From assembly GCF_030160715.1 (NCBI RefSeq), contig NZ_BSOW01000001.1, positions 310,001 to 374,000 on the forward strand: 64,000 bases of DNA, given 5' to 3'. The stretch is from Bradyrhizobium iriomotense. GTDB lineage: Bacteria; Pseudomonadota; Alphaproteobacteria; Rhizobiales; Xanthobacteraceae. A model generated the notes under the pieces. It was not told the DNA's origin and made no database searches. It saw nothing but the letters and a program-made list of their open reading frames with translations. Made by a program: the position numbers and the translations under genes. Below, piece by piece: positions 17,540-26,318 of the stretch (the first letter of the stretch is position 1; each line of letters begins with the position of its first letter).

Positions 17540-18511
17540 TTAGTGCTCGATCCAGACGGTCATACCCGGCTCGAGGTCCGCCGCCTTACCCCGTGGGTCC
17601 AGGCGCAAGCGAAGCGTGTTGCGGTCGTGATCGCCGATGACCCGTTCGGCCTGCCAGGTCGCGAACACGCCCAGCGGCCGGAGTTCGGTCACGAGGGCCG
17701 TGGCCGCGGCGTCCGTCCCGTTGCGCGTCACGTTCATGGTGCTGCCCATCGCGACGCGACCGAGATGGTCCTCGCGCACGTTGAATGAGAGCCATTGCTG
17801 GCCGGCTGCCTCGACCATCAGGATCGGCTGGCCGGCGCGGACGTTTTCACCCACCTCCGCGGCAATGACGCTGACCACACCGTCGACCGGGGCGCGCAGC
17901 ACCATCTTGTCGAGACGGCGCTCGAGCACGGTGACCGCGGCGGCTGCGGCCTGGACCTGCGCATCGGCTATCGCGCGCTCCTCACGGGTCGGACCCGCCA
18001 CCGCCGCATCGTAGTTGGCCTGGGCCTCAGCGACGTCGGCATTTGCGGCCGCCACGTCGTTCTCGGCCTGGTCGAGCGCTTGCTGGGGCTCGAAGCTCTG
18101 TCGCGCGAGCGTACCGGTGCGCGTGAGCTGGGCTTGCACGTAGTCGAGGCGGGCGCCTGCCTTGGCGATGGCAGCCTTCAGGGAGTCGACCTGTTCGCGG
18201 CGGACGCCGGCATAGACGTTGTTGCGGCTTGCGGTGGCGGACGCTAGCGCGGCGCGCGCCTGATCCGCCTGCGCCGTCAACTCCACCGCCGAGAGCCGCG
18301 CCACGACATCGCCGGCCTTCACAGAGTCGCCTTTCTTGACCGCGATCGACACGAGCTGGCCATTCACCTCCGGCTCGACCCTGACCTCGGTCGCCCGCAC
18401 GACGCCGACGAGGGCAACCGGCAGCGCAGAGCGGCGCGCGGAATAGATCAAGGCGCCAGCGACGACGGCGAGCGGAATGGCGACGATCGCGACACGGCTA
18501 GCTTTGCGCAT
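17540..18511 (-). CDS. HlyD-family membrane fusion (adaptor) protein
   Basis: Periplasmic adaptor of 323 residues from ATG 18511. An upstream in-frame ATG at 18535 precedes the ribosome-binding site and is less likely. It has a single N-terminal membrane segment (VAIVAIPLAVVAGALIY), a biotinyl-lipoyl-like half (VEPEVNGQLVSIAVKKGDSV), a long coiled coil (about residues 75-190, rich in Ala and Gln) and the second half with APVDGVVSVIAAEVGENVRAG. It overlaps the end of the permease gene by 14 bp and is the third gene of an adaptor-permease-adaptor operon. Confidence 0.88.
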   Translation of the reverse strand: MRKASRVAIVAIPLAVVAGALIYSARRSALPVALVGVVRATEVRVEPEVNGQLVSIAVKKGDSVKAGDVVARLSAVELTAQADQARAALASATASRNNVYAGVRREQVDSLKAAIAKAGARLDYVQAQLTRTGTLARQSFEPQQALDQAENDVAAANADVAEAQANYDAAVAGPTREERAIADAQVQAAAAAVTVLERRLDKMVLRAPVDGVVSVIAAEVGENVRAGQPILMVEAAGQQWLSFNVREDHLGRVAMGSTMNVTRNGTDAAATALVTELRPLGVFATWQAERVIGDHDRNTLRLRLDPRGKAADLEPGMTVWIEH

Positions 18512-20828
18512 GTCCCTGTCCTCTCCTGACGGCAAATGCCGAGATCACCGCAAGCGCAAAATAACCCAGCGCCAGACACCACAGGACGCGCCAGTCATGC
18601 GCGACCTCCCAGATGCTGGCCCCCATCTGGTTGACACGCACGAGACCATCGATCGCCGAGTCCGCCGGGAAAATTCGCCCGAACGCAAGCGCTACGTCCG
18701 GAATCGCTTCGCGCGGCCAAGCAAACCCGGCCATGAAGAACTGCGGCAGGCTGGTCGCCAGCAGGAGGATGGTGGCGTTCTCCGGCCGCGTGAACCAGGC
18801 CCCGACCGCCTGTCCCATGAAGCTCGTTGCCAGCAGGAAGACGCTGGCGAGCGCGAGGATTTGCGGAAGATGGCCGAGCGTCGAAAACCCGTAGATGCGT
18901 GGCAGCACGATGACATAGAGCGCGAGCGCGGGAAGGTAGATGGTCAGATGAGCGATGCCGCGGCCGAGCACGCCGGCAAACGCTCCGCCTCCCGTCGCGA
19001 GCGCAGTGCCGGTCAACATCGCCGCGCCGATCAGCAGGGTCTGCTGGAGGATCAGAATGAACGCCGCCGGAACGACGTAGCTCGCATAACCGCCCACTGG
19101 GTTGAAGATCGGCTGGAGCAGGACATCGGCCGGGCTCGACGAAGCGAGCTTGGCTTTGACCAGGCTTCCATCCGAGCGCGCGCCTCGCGAGATCAGCTCG
19201 GACGTCAGCGCTCCGATGGCGGTGGCAACCCCGCTGGCGCTCGATCTGAAGATGAACAGATAGGTTGCATCTGCATAAACCGGGATGTGGGCGGTGATGC
19301 CTTTGAGCACATCGCGCTCAGTGTTGGGCGGAATCTCGACGGCGGCAAAGGCCTGCCCACGATCGATCGCGGTGCGAGCTTCGGCCAGCGTTCGGGCGCG
19401 AACCACCACGCTCAATGCGCCGCTCGCATCCAGCGTCTCGACGACCTGCCGGCTGAGATCGCTCAGGTCGTTGTCGACGACTGCGATGGGAAGCTTGCGA
19501 AGAATCTGGTTCAGATAGGGTTGCGGATAATAAATACCGTAGACCAGGGGCGCGAGAAACAGGAGGCTGAAGGCGCTCCGCGCTCCCAGCACCCGCCGCC
19601 ACTCCGCCGCGAAGGCGCCGCCGATGCCGCGCGGCGTGTGGCTGGCCTCAGACGGCTCGGCCGGCCGCGCCGCCGCAAACCAGCCCCTGCGCGTGAGGCT
19701 CGCCATGCGCAACAGCGCGAGGCCGGCAAAGAGCAACGCCAGGCCTGCGAGCACCGCGAAGGGAACGGCGGAATCCGCGACCGGCAATCCCTGCGCGGCT
19801 TGTCCCAGCAAGACGGCCATGTACCAGCGCAGCGGGAGGATTGCGCTCCAGGTTTGCGCAAAGGCGTTCATGCCGATGGTGGGAAAGCCGACGCCCGCGT
19901 AACCGAATGCGGGAGAGGCAATGAGGCCTGCAAGCCCGAGTCCGGTTGCGAGATCGCCGACCAGAAGCTGGAGCAGAGCGCCGAGTGACAGATAGGCAAT
20001 AATCAGCAGCGAAGCCGCGACGATCATCAACGGCAGATCGCCCCTGAATGGGATATCCAACAGGCCCTCGAGGAACAGCGGCTCGGCCAGCATGACCAGG
20101 AAGAAGATACAGAACAGCGGTGCGAGCTTGCCGGCCAGCGCGACCACCGGATCGCCGCCGGCGCTTTCGAGCCAGGCTCGGGCGTCGCGCCGGCGGAATT
20201 CGGAGCCGACCGAATAGCCGGCGGCAAGCGTGATCACCACGTGAATGATGGTCGGCAGCAGCGCGCGCAGCAGAAACTGCGCATAGTTCTTTTGCGGATT
20301 GACCAGCGCCATGGTCTCCGCCTTGAGCGTTCCCAAGGACGCCGGTGCAGGCGCAGCGCGGCTCGCGGGAGCAGCCACCGCCGCCGCGGCGGAGAGCGAA
20401 TCGCTCAGGCCCGAAGACGCGATGCCGGACGGGGTCAGGAACTGCTGGTTATAGAATCCGACGACCTGTGGGCGGCGCGCGGCCTGCAGGTCGCGCTCGA
20501 AATTCGGCGGGATATAGACGGCCGAGATCGACTTGCCGGAGCGTATGTCCTGCACGGCCGTGGACAGCGTGCCGGAGCGGTCGACGATATTCAGGCTCGG
20601 AGATGCCGCAACGTATTCCACAAGGGCGCGCGAGGCGTCCGACTTGTCCTCGTCGACAACCGTCACCCCAAGCCCGCGGATGACGGGATGGCTGAACACC
20701 GTCGTCAGGACCACGAACGCGAACAGCGGCACGCCGAAGATCAGGAGCATCGCGACCCGGTCATGAAGCAGCCAGCGGCACTCGCGGCGCGCGACCAGCC
20801 AAAATCCAGGCTTTGGGGCCGACATCAT
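18498..20828 (-). CDS. Internally duplicated ABC-2 type permease
   Basis: 776-residue membrane protein made of two ABC-2 permease units in tandem. Unit 1 (about residues 1-375) has one N-terminal span, a periplasmic domain with VVDEDKSDASRALVEYV and AVYIPPNFERDL, then five spans. Unit 2 (about residues 395-776) repeats this: VVDNDLSDLSRQVVETL and AVEIPPNTERDVL. A single ABC-2 permease is about 370-380 residues, so this is a fusion that could form the whole channel alone. It resembles YhhJ-type efflux permeases. No ATPase domain is present and no ATPase gene is adjacent. Confidence 0.85.
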   Translation of the reverse strand: MMSAPKPGFWLVARRECRWLLHDRVAMLLIFGVPLFAFVVLTTVFSHPVIRGLGVTVVDEDKSDASRALVEYVAASPSLNIVDRSGTLSTAVQDIRSGKSISAVYIPPNFERDLQAARRPQVVGFYNQQFLTPSGIASSGLSDSLSAAAAVAAPASRAAPAPASLGTLKAETMALVNPQKNYAQFLLRALLPTIIHVVITLAAGYSVGSEFRRRDARAWLESAGGDPVVALAGKLAPLFCIFFLVMLAEPLFLEGLLDIPFRGDLPLMIVAASLLIIAYLSLGALLQLLVGDLATGLGLAGLIASPAFGYAGVGFPTIGMNAFAQTWSAILPLRWYMAVLLGQAAQGLPVADSAVPFAVLAGLALLFAGLALLRMASLTRRGWFAAARPAEPSEASHTPRGIGGAFAAEWRRVLGARSAFSLLFLAPLVYGIYYPQPYLNQILRKLPIAVVDNDLSDLSRQVVETLDASGALSVVVRARTLAEARTAIDRGQAFAAVEIPPNTERDVLKGITAHIPVYADATYLFIFRSSASGVATAIGALTSELISRGARSDGSLVKAKLASSSPADVLLQPIFNPVGGYASYVVPAAFILILQQTLLIGAAMLTGTALATGGGAFAGVLGRGIAHLTIYLPALALYVIVLPRIYGFSTLGHLPQILALASVFLLATSFMGQAVGAWFTRPENATILLLATSLPQFFMAGFAWPREAIPDVALAFGRIFPADSAIDGLVRVNQMGASIWEVAHDWRVLWCLALGYFALAVISAFAVRRGQGHAQS

Positions 20829-21898
20829 TGCCGCGATCGCCAGTCGAGATAGGCGCTCATTCCGGGTCTGAGCTCGGGCACCGGCTGGACCGGGTAGGCG
20901 CGGATCGAAAACGTCCGCAAGTCGAAATCACCGGACGCACGCGTGGCGCGCCAGCTCGCATATTCGCCCTTGGTTGCGATGAGCTTGACCTCGACCGTGA
21001 CACGCCGGTCGTCGAGGGCCGGAATCCGGACGTCGAACCGGTCGCCGACCTTGAGGCCTTTGACGAGATCCTCGCGAAGGTCGAAGTGGATCCAGACGTC
21101 GGCGAGATCGATCAAGGTCACGAGCGGGACGCCGGGCGACACATACTCACCGGGCTCGATATTGCGCTGATAGACCTGCGAGGCGACCGGAGCATAGACC
21201 ACGAGCTGGTCGATGATCGATTGGACGCTCTGAATATCGGCATCGGCCTTCTCGACGTTGGTCTTCGCGATCGCGCGTTCCTCCTTCGTGTAGCCATTGA
21301 CCGCCTGCTCGTAGGCCGACTTAGCCTGATCGACGGCGCGCTCGCTCTCATGCAGCGCATCGGTTACCTGGTCGAGGCGGGCCTGCGGCGCATTGCCTTG
21401 CTCGGTCAGGGTGTGCGTGCGGTCGAAGGTCTTCTGCGCCAGCACCACCGCTGCCTGCGCGCGCTCCATTTCCGCCTTCCGTGCGGCGATGGTCTCGACG
21501 CGCGTTCCGACGAGAACATTGGCGAGTTGGGCATCCGCAACAGCCTTTGCCGCTCGCATCTGCTCGTGTTTGGCCACCGTCTCGGGATTATCGATCCGTA
21601 CGAGGACGGCGCCTGCAGGAACGTTCTGGCCGCGCTGGAAGGGTATCTCCTTCACCCTGCCGTCGACACGCGCGGCGATGTCCAGCCGCGTCGCATCGGC
21701 TTCGCCTTGCACCAGCAGCGGTTCCGGCCGCAGCAGATAGAAGATGGATAGCGCCGCAACGACGGCGGCAACGACACCGACAATGATGGAAGGACCACGC
21801 GCCGCATTGCGCGGGCTCTTCGTGTGTCCCGCGCTAGCCGGATCGGGATTGGCTTGAATGTCGTTGTCGGAGGTCGGCATGTCCATACACTGATCCAC
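20825..21898 (-). CDS. HlyD-family membrane fusion (adaptor) protein
   Basis: Periplasmic adaptor of 357 residues and first gene of the operon. The N-terminal cytoplasmic tail is Pro/Asn-rich, followed by one membrane span (SIIVGVVAAVVAALSIFYLL). Then come the lipoyl-like half (DIAARVDGRVKEIPFQRGQN), a coiled coil at about residues 115-225, and a barrel domain with VYAPVASQVYQRNIEPGEYVS. Its stop overlaps the permease start (ATGA). Its sequence is distinct from the adaptor gene two positions downstream, so the operon has two non-identical adaptors for one fused permease. Confidence 0.88.
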   Translation of the reverse strand: MDQCMDMPTSDNDIQANPDPASAGHTKSPRNAARGPSIIVGVVAAVVAALSIFYLLRPEPLLVQGEADATRLDIAARVDGRVKEIPFQRGQNVPAGAVLVRIDNPETVAKHEQMRAAKAVADAQLANVLVGTRVETIAARKAEMERAQAAVVLAQKTFDRTHTLTEQGNAPQARLDQVTDALHESERAVDQAKSAYEQAVNGYTKEERAIAKTNVEKADADIQSVQSIIDQLVVYAPVASQVYQRNIEPGEYVSPGVPLVTLIDLADVWIHFDLREDLVKGLKVGDRFDVRIPALDDRRVTVEVKLIATKGEYASWRATRASGDFDLRTFSIRAYPVQPVPELRPGMSAYLDWRSRQ

Positions 21899-22167
21899 TT
21901 GGTTCTTGACCGGGATAGCCGCTTTCCATGTCGTGCTTGTAAAGCCTCGTCCGCCTCGTTGCGCCGCTATGGGCGATGCTCGTCATCGAGGAGGAAAATT
22001 AACACGCCGCGCGGCAAACACCTAGGACGGCTTCTCATGCCCGACTTCCGCGCGGGGCCTTCACCCCCGTCCGGCGATCAGAACACCAGGAGCGCCGGCG
22101 CTGCTTGGAAACCCTTGCTGCAATTAGGCTGGAGTTGCGGTCCTAACCGGTGCCACGGGCCTGGCGA
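21899..22167. other. Intergenic region, 269 bp
   Basis: It lies between the start of the adaptor gene and the end of the small exported protein gene, both leftward. It must contain the promoter of the efflux operon near 21900-21960. I see no convincing -35/-10 pair, terminator or small gene. Confidence 0.4.
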
Positions 22168-22524
22168 TCAGCTTCGCCGGGCAGTCCAGTATCCCGCGCA
22201 ACGCGCAGTGCCGGAATAGCCGCTCCAGCGTCCACTGCCGGCATCGCCCGAAAGACGGCCGCTGCCGGAGGCAAATTTGTCCTGAACGGTCACCGACGCA
22301 CGGACCGCGCCGGATCCGGCGACATAGCCTCTGAACCTGACAAGGTTCGGATGTGTCACGATCCCGTTGGAAATGTTGACGGAGAAGCTGTAGCTCGTAT
22401 CGCATGCGCCTCTCTGCGTCACGAAAACGAGATCCCAGGCGCCGTCGAAGTTCGAACGAGCATGGGCGCCGGAGTTCAGAGCGACGAGACAGACCGCTGC
22501 CGCCCAACAGACACACTTCTTCAT
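22168..22524 (-). CDS. Small exported protein of unknown function
   Basis: 118 residues with a signal peptide (KKCVCWAAAVCLVALNSGAHA). The mature domain has the pattern NFDGAWDLVFVTQRGACDTSY, then Gly/Ser-rich strands and the ending SGTARCAGYWTARRS. Such W-x2-Cys beta-rich proteins are common as small periplasmic proteins in Bradyrhizobium and relatives, with two Cys that may form a disulfide. Function unknown. It sits upstream of nothing obviously related; the receiver gene ends at 22627 on the same strand. Confidence 0.72.
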   Translation of the reverse strand: MKKCVCWAAAVCLVALNSGAHARSNFDGAWDLVFVTQRGACDTSYSFSVNISNGIVTHPNLVRFRGYVAGSGAVRASVTVQDKFASGSGRLSGDAGSGRWSGYSGTARCAGYWTARRS

Positions 22525-22626
22525 CTCGATATCTCCGAGCTGTGGTTTCTGGTTCGATAGTCGTCGCCACAGCCCTGCCGGACGGACTAACCCACGTTCG
22601 CGCCAGGCGGATTGTCGAAATCTGCT

Positions 22627-23064
22627 TCAATCGTCTCGACTGCCCGCCCGATCCGGATTGCGATGCGTCGTCTCGGAAGGAGCGACGTCAGGTTGCAGGG
22701 CTCCCAATACCCGTTCGAGGCAGTCAAGCAGCGTTTTGGCCTCAAGCGGCTTGCGGAGAAAGCAGGTCGCGCCGCATGACATTGCTCTCTCCTCAAGGCC
22801 CGGCTCGGCGCGAGCAGTGATCATGATCACGGGCAGCGCCGCATGCCGGATGTCGAGCTCCTGCTTGAGATCGAAGCCGCTCATCCCGGGCATCTGGATA
22901 TCGGTAATGGCGCAGGCGAACAGCCCGAGTTCGTGCGATGCGAGAAAATCCTCCGCCGAGGCGAAGCCGCGGCCATCAAACCCGAGCGACCGCACGAGCC
23001 CGATCAAGGCCTCGCGCATGGAAGCGTCGTCGTCGACGATCGAAATCAGAGGTTCGGCCGTCAT
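22627..23064 (-). CDS. Single-domain response regulator (receiver only)
   Basis: 145 residues from ATG 23064; a longer in-frame start at 23133 lacks support. A complete receiver domain is visible: acidic pocket ISIVDDDASM, phospho-acceptor Asp in ACAITDIQMPGMSGFDL, conserved Thr in VIMITARAEPG and Lys in CFLRKPLEAKTLLD. No output domain follows, only a short polar tail. It lies 76 bp downstream of the FixJ-type regulator in the same orientation, so it may act as phosphate sink or partner for the same kinase (24580-26061). Confidence 0.87.
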   Translation of the reverse strand: MTAEPLISIVDDDASMREALIGLVRSLGFDGRGFASAEDFLASHELGLFACAITDIQMPGMSGFDLKQELDIRHAALPVIMITARAEPGLEERAMSCGATCFLRKPLEAKTLLDCLERVLGALQPDVAPSETTHRNPDRAGSRDD

Positions 23065-23140
23065 CTGTTTGGTTCCTTCCGAGCCGATGACTGGCGAGTT
23101 CCTGCCGGCGCGACCTCGGCACGAAACTGTCAAGCACCTC

Positions 23141-23782
23141 TTAGCCTGTCCTGTTCTTCAATGCGTCCGCCATGCGGACCAGTTCTGCGAGCGAGCGGGC
23201 GCCCATCTTGCGCATCGCCGCACCGCGATGAATCTTGACGGTGACCTCGCTCAAGCCAAGCTCTCCCGCGATCTGCTTGTTCATCCGGCCTGCGGTCACC
23301 AGGGCCATCACCTCGCGCTCGCGCGGCGACAGGGTAGCGTAGCGATCGACGATGGCGACCGCGTGCTGCTCGCTGGCGCGGCGCTGCCGGTCGCGGCCAA
23401 GTGCCGCCGTCACCGCATCGATCATGTCCTGATCGCGGAATGGCTTTGGCAGGAAATCGACTGCTCCGGCCTTCATGGCGCGCACCGACATCGGGATGTC
23501 GCCGTGTCCCGTCATGAGGATGACCGGCAAGTCGATCCCAAGCTTCACGAGCCCCTCCTGAAAATCCAGGCCGTTGGTCCCCGGCAGGCGGATGTCGAGA
23601 ACGATGCATCCTGGAGAGTCAAGGTTGTCGGCCCTGAGAAACTCCGCGGTCGAACCATAGGTCTTCGCGTTCAACCCCACCGACCGCAGCAGGCTGCTCA
23701 GGCCATCACCCAGCTGCGCATCGTCGTCGACGATGTGCACTGTGGGGGTCTCATCTGGCGCCCTGGGCATGCTGCTTTCCAA
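23141..23782 (-). CDS. FixJ-type response regulator (receiver plus LuxR HTH)
   Basis: 213 residues: receiver domain (VHIVDDDAQLGDGLSSLLRS, phospho-acceptor Asp in CIVLDIRLPGTNGLDF, Lys in VDFLPKPFRDQ), then a LuxR-type helix-turn-helix (YATLSPREREVMALVTAGRM, IAGELGLSEVTVKIHRGAAM). It belongs to the FixJ/TodT class that pairs with PAS histidine kinases, such as the one at 24580-26061. It is divergent from the AraC gene across a region with two matching 16-bp palindromes that are good candidates for its binding site. Confidence 0.92.
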   Translation of the reverse strand: MESSMPRAPDETPTVHIVDDDAQLGDGLSSLLRSVGLNAKTYGSTAEFLRADNLDSPGCIVLDIRLPGTNGLDFQEGLVKLGIDLPVILMTGHGDIPMSVRAMKAGAVDFLPKPFRDQDMIDAVTAALGRDRQRRASEQHAVAIVDRYATLSPREREVMALVTAGRMNKQIAGELGLSEVTVKIHRGAAMRKMGARSLAELVRMADALKNRTG

Positions 23783-23831
23783 TCAGCGATGGCGATGGCC
23801 ACTCCATAGCACGGGAGGGGTGGCCGCATCA

Positions 23832-23847
23832 TCACACCTAGGTATGA
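23832..23847. promoter_or_regulatory. Operator-like palindrome, site 1
   Basis: TCACACCTAGGTATGA is an imperfect palindrome of the form TCAyACC-tA-GGTrTGA, 50 bp upstream of the FixJ-type gene. A second copy in inverted orientation lies at 23900-23915. Likely bound by the FixJ-type or AraC protein encoded on either side; which one is not known. Confidence 0.6.
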
Positions 23848-23899
23848 CCAAGGCTCGGCGCCGCTGAGTCGCCTGCAAATCGATTTGCCGCCGCGGTGC

Positions 23900-23915
23900 T
23901 CATACCAAGGTGTGA
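23900..23915. promoter_or_regulatory. Operator-like palindrome, site 2
   Basis: TCATACCAAGGTGTGA is the reverse complement of site 1 except for one base in 16. The site centres are 68 bp apart, between two divergent regulator genes, which suits cooperative binding or one site per promoter. Confidence 0.6.
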
Positions 23916-24041
23916 GCGGATCACACGCACGCACGATTGGTCTCAAGAGCGGCGCCGATCATGCTCGATCACGATCAAGCAGCGCCTCGCGTCAGCGGTT
24001 CGCGGCTGGACAAAACCACAAACCGATCGAGGAGCCCCAGC

Positions 24042-24509
24042 ATGTTCAGGGTCATGAGCGAAGAGCAGAGCAACAGCATGACCGGGGCGTTCGAGCCATT
24101 TGCGATCGGGCTGCAATCCGCTCCGTCGCCGTCGGTGCCTCTCGTCTCCAACCCGATCGTGTCGGGAGGCCTTGCTCGAGGCGGACTTCGGCCGAGGGCT
24201 GTGCGGCGAATACGCGAGTATATCGACCAGAACATCGATCGACGGATCAGCGTCGAGGCGCTGGCGGCTCTTGCGAACCTGTCGGTCTGCTACTTCGTTC
24301 GGGCATTCAAACAATCCGTAGGGGTCACGCCCCACGATTATCTGATCCGTCGGCGCGTCGAACGGACCATGCAGCTGCTTGCAGAGACCGATATACCCTT
24401 GTCGCAGATAGCGCTTGCGGCAGGCTTTGCCGACCAGAGCCACTTTTCCAGGCGCTTCCGTCAACATGTCGGAATGTCGCCGCGCGACTATCGCTGGTCA
24501 CGGCCCTAG
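24042..24509 (+). CDS. AraC-family transcriptional regulator (short form)
   Basis: 155 residues from ATG 24042, chosen for the GAGGAG ribosome-binding site. In-frame ATG 23961 and TTG 23937 are possible longer starts. It consists of about 50 low-complexity residues and then the complete double helix-turn-helix of AraC proteins (RIREYIDQNIDRRISVEALA, FKQSVGVTPHDYLIRRRVER, ending GFADQSHFSRRFRQHVGMSP). There is no effector-binding domain, so it probably responds through its own level or partners. It is encoded opposite the FixJ-type gene and next to the kinase gene. Confidence 0.88.
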   Translation: MFRVMSEEQSNSMTGAFEPFAIGLQSAPSPSVPLVSNPIVSGGLARGGLRPRAVRRIREYIDQNIDRRISVEALAALANLSVCYFVRAFKQSVGVTPHDYLIRRRVERTMQLLAETDIPLSQIALAAGFADQSHFSRRFRQHVGMSPRDYRWSRP

Positions 24510-24579
24510 CGCGGAGGGCAGGCGTCGGTGGTCTCGGACAATACCAACATCGGAGCGGCCGATCGGAAAAAACGACCGC

Positions 24580-26061
24580 TTACCTCAGCAGCGGCAGTCT
24601 GATCGTGAACAGTGCGCCACTGCGATTGCCGGTATCAGCTGCAATCGATCCGCCGTGGCTCTCGACGATGGTGCGGCAAATCGAGAGTCCCATACCCATC
24701 CCGCCCGGCTTTGTCGTGGAGAAGGCGTTAAAGAGCCTCTTGGCGATCTCCGGATCGATCCCGGGCCCCGTATCCTCGATCTGGAGGACCGCCATCCGCG
24801 CCTCCGGATCCTCCGGCGAGACGCCGGATCTGATCGACAAGATTTTCGGGCGATCCCCGGTCTCTGACATCGCCTGGATCGCGTTGACGACGAGATTGAT
24901 GACCACCTGTGCAAGTTGCACCCGGTCGCCCAGCACGATCTGTGCCGGCGCCTGCAGATCGAGCTTGAGTGCAACGTCGTTGCTCATCATCTCGCGCTCA
25001 ATGAGCGGGATGACATCCGCAACGATGTCGCTGAAGGTCAGTGCGACGCGAGTTGGATTGGCCTTGCGCGCCATGGCCCGCAAACGCGTGATGACCTCCG
25101 CCGCGCGCCGGCTGTTGCCGATCATCCGCTCCACGGCGATCCGTACCTCTTCGAGATTGGGTTCATCTCGCAGCAACCATCGCAGACATGCCTCCCCATT
25201 TGTCACGACTGCGGCGAGCGGCTGATTGACCTCGTGGGCAATGGATGCCGTCAGTTCACCGAGCGTACTGATGCGGCCGACGTGCTCGAGCTGGCTGCGC
25301 GCCTGGTGCAGCGCGTCCTCGGCGTGCTTCTGCTCGGTGATATCGCTGTTCGTTTCCATGGTGGCGATGGGGCGACCGCTTTCATCGCGCTGCACGGACC
25401 AACGGCTCACCACCAGGACCTCGCCTCCGTCCCGGCGGGTGTGAACGAGCTCTCCCTGCCAGCGGCTTTGATCCGCAAACTGTTCGGCGCCGCCGGCTGA
25501 CGGCGGGTATCTGGTTTTCAGGAGCGCGGAGGCGTTCCGGCCCAGCGCCTCCTTTCGGCGCCAGCCGTAGAGCTCTTCGGCGCCGGCGTTCCAATACGTG
25601 ATGAGGTCGTTCCGGTCGCGCACGAAGATCGCATCATGCGTCAGATCGAGCAGGGCGGCCTGCGCGCTCAGGCTCTCGGCTGCTTCCCGATTCCAGAGCG
25701 CGGACATGGTGGCGACGCCAATCGCACAAAGGCTGATCAGGATACGAAGTGCCGGGCCGCTTTCAAAAGCGCCGCCGTGAACGATGGCAAAGCTGAGGAT
25801 GGTCTGCGTCATGCAGACGCCGCACACGATCAATATTCCGCGTCGCTCGAGAAGATTCGCCGACGCGATCACGATGACGGCGTAGAGTACGGCGATCTCG
25901 ATGTCGAGCGGGGCGAAGGTATCGATCGCGAAAATGACGGCCGCACCGGCGAGCGTCAGTGCGATTTGGAGACGAGTCGGTCTCATCGTCAGGCCAGATA
26001 GGCGTTCCGACAGCAATGGTCCCGGCGCGTGCCGACGTTGGCTACTCTCGAGCGGCGGCAT
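24580..26061 (-). CDS. PAS-domain membrane histidine kinase (FixL-like class)
   Basis: 493 residues from ATG 26061; starts at 26091 or 25986 are also possible. N-terminal membrane segments (about residues 28-125, including LQIALTLAGAAVIFAIDTFA) are followed by a PAS domain (LLDLTHDAIFVRDRNDLITY, GWRRKEALGR). Then comes HisKA with the phospho-acceptor in LGELTASIAHEVNQPLAAVV and an HATPase domain (N box NLVVNAIQAM, G1 EDTGPGIDP, GGMGMGLSICRTIVESHGG). This kinase core is typical of FixL/TodS-like kinases paired with FixJ-type regulators, so the regulators at 22627-23782 are probable partners. The signal is unknown; no heme-PAS histidine is evident. Confidence 0.88.
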   Translation of the reverse strand: MPPLESSQRRHAPGPLLSERLSGLTMRPTRLQIALTLAGAAVIFAIDTFAPLDIEIAVLYAVIVIASANLLERRGILIVCGVCMTQTILSFAIVHGGAFESGPALRILISLCAIGVATMSALWNREAAESLSAQAALLDLTHDAIFVRDRNDLITYWNAGAEELYGWRRKEALGRNASALLKTRYPPSAGGAEQFADQSRWQGELVHTRRDGGEVLVVSRWSVQRDESGRPIATMETNSDITEQKHAEDALHQARSQLEHVGRISTLGELTASIAHEVNQPLAAVVTNGEACLRWLLRDEPNLEEVRIAVERMIGNSRRAAEVITRLRAMARKANPTRVALTFSDIVADVIPLIEREMMSNDVALKLDLQAPAQIVLGDRVQLAQVVINLVVNAIQAMSETGDRPKILSIRSGVSPEDPEARMAVLQIEDTGPGIDPEIAKRLFNAFSTTKPGGMGMGLSICRTIVESHGGSIAADTGNRSGALFTIRLPLLR

Positions 26062-26318
26062 CTCGGGTCCCACCTTGGTTGTACCTCGCATAGCGGACCC
26101 GTGGAGGCGGCCGCTTGTCTGGACACGCCCCGACTTGCATGTTCGTGCGGTAAAGCCGTGAGGTGATGCGTGCAGCCACGATGCCGAGACCGCAGGGGCG
26201 CACAAGTCAGCGCATATTTCTTCAAGCGGTAGGTCCGCGGCGGTACCTAGATTGCGAGGCGACCAGCAGCGCTTCACGCCACATCGAAATGCGTTGCCGG
26301 CCGGGGAAGGGCCTGCAA

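Noticed and set aside
18477..19988. 503-codon plus-strand frame inside the ABC-2 permease gene
   Set aside because: Very rich in Arg, Gln and Glu with no domain; the minus-strand permease has matching internal repeats.
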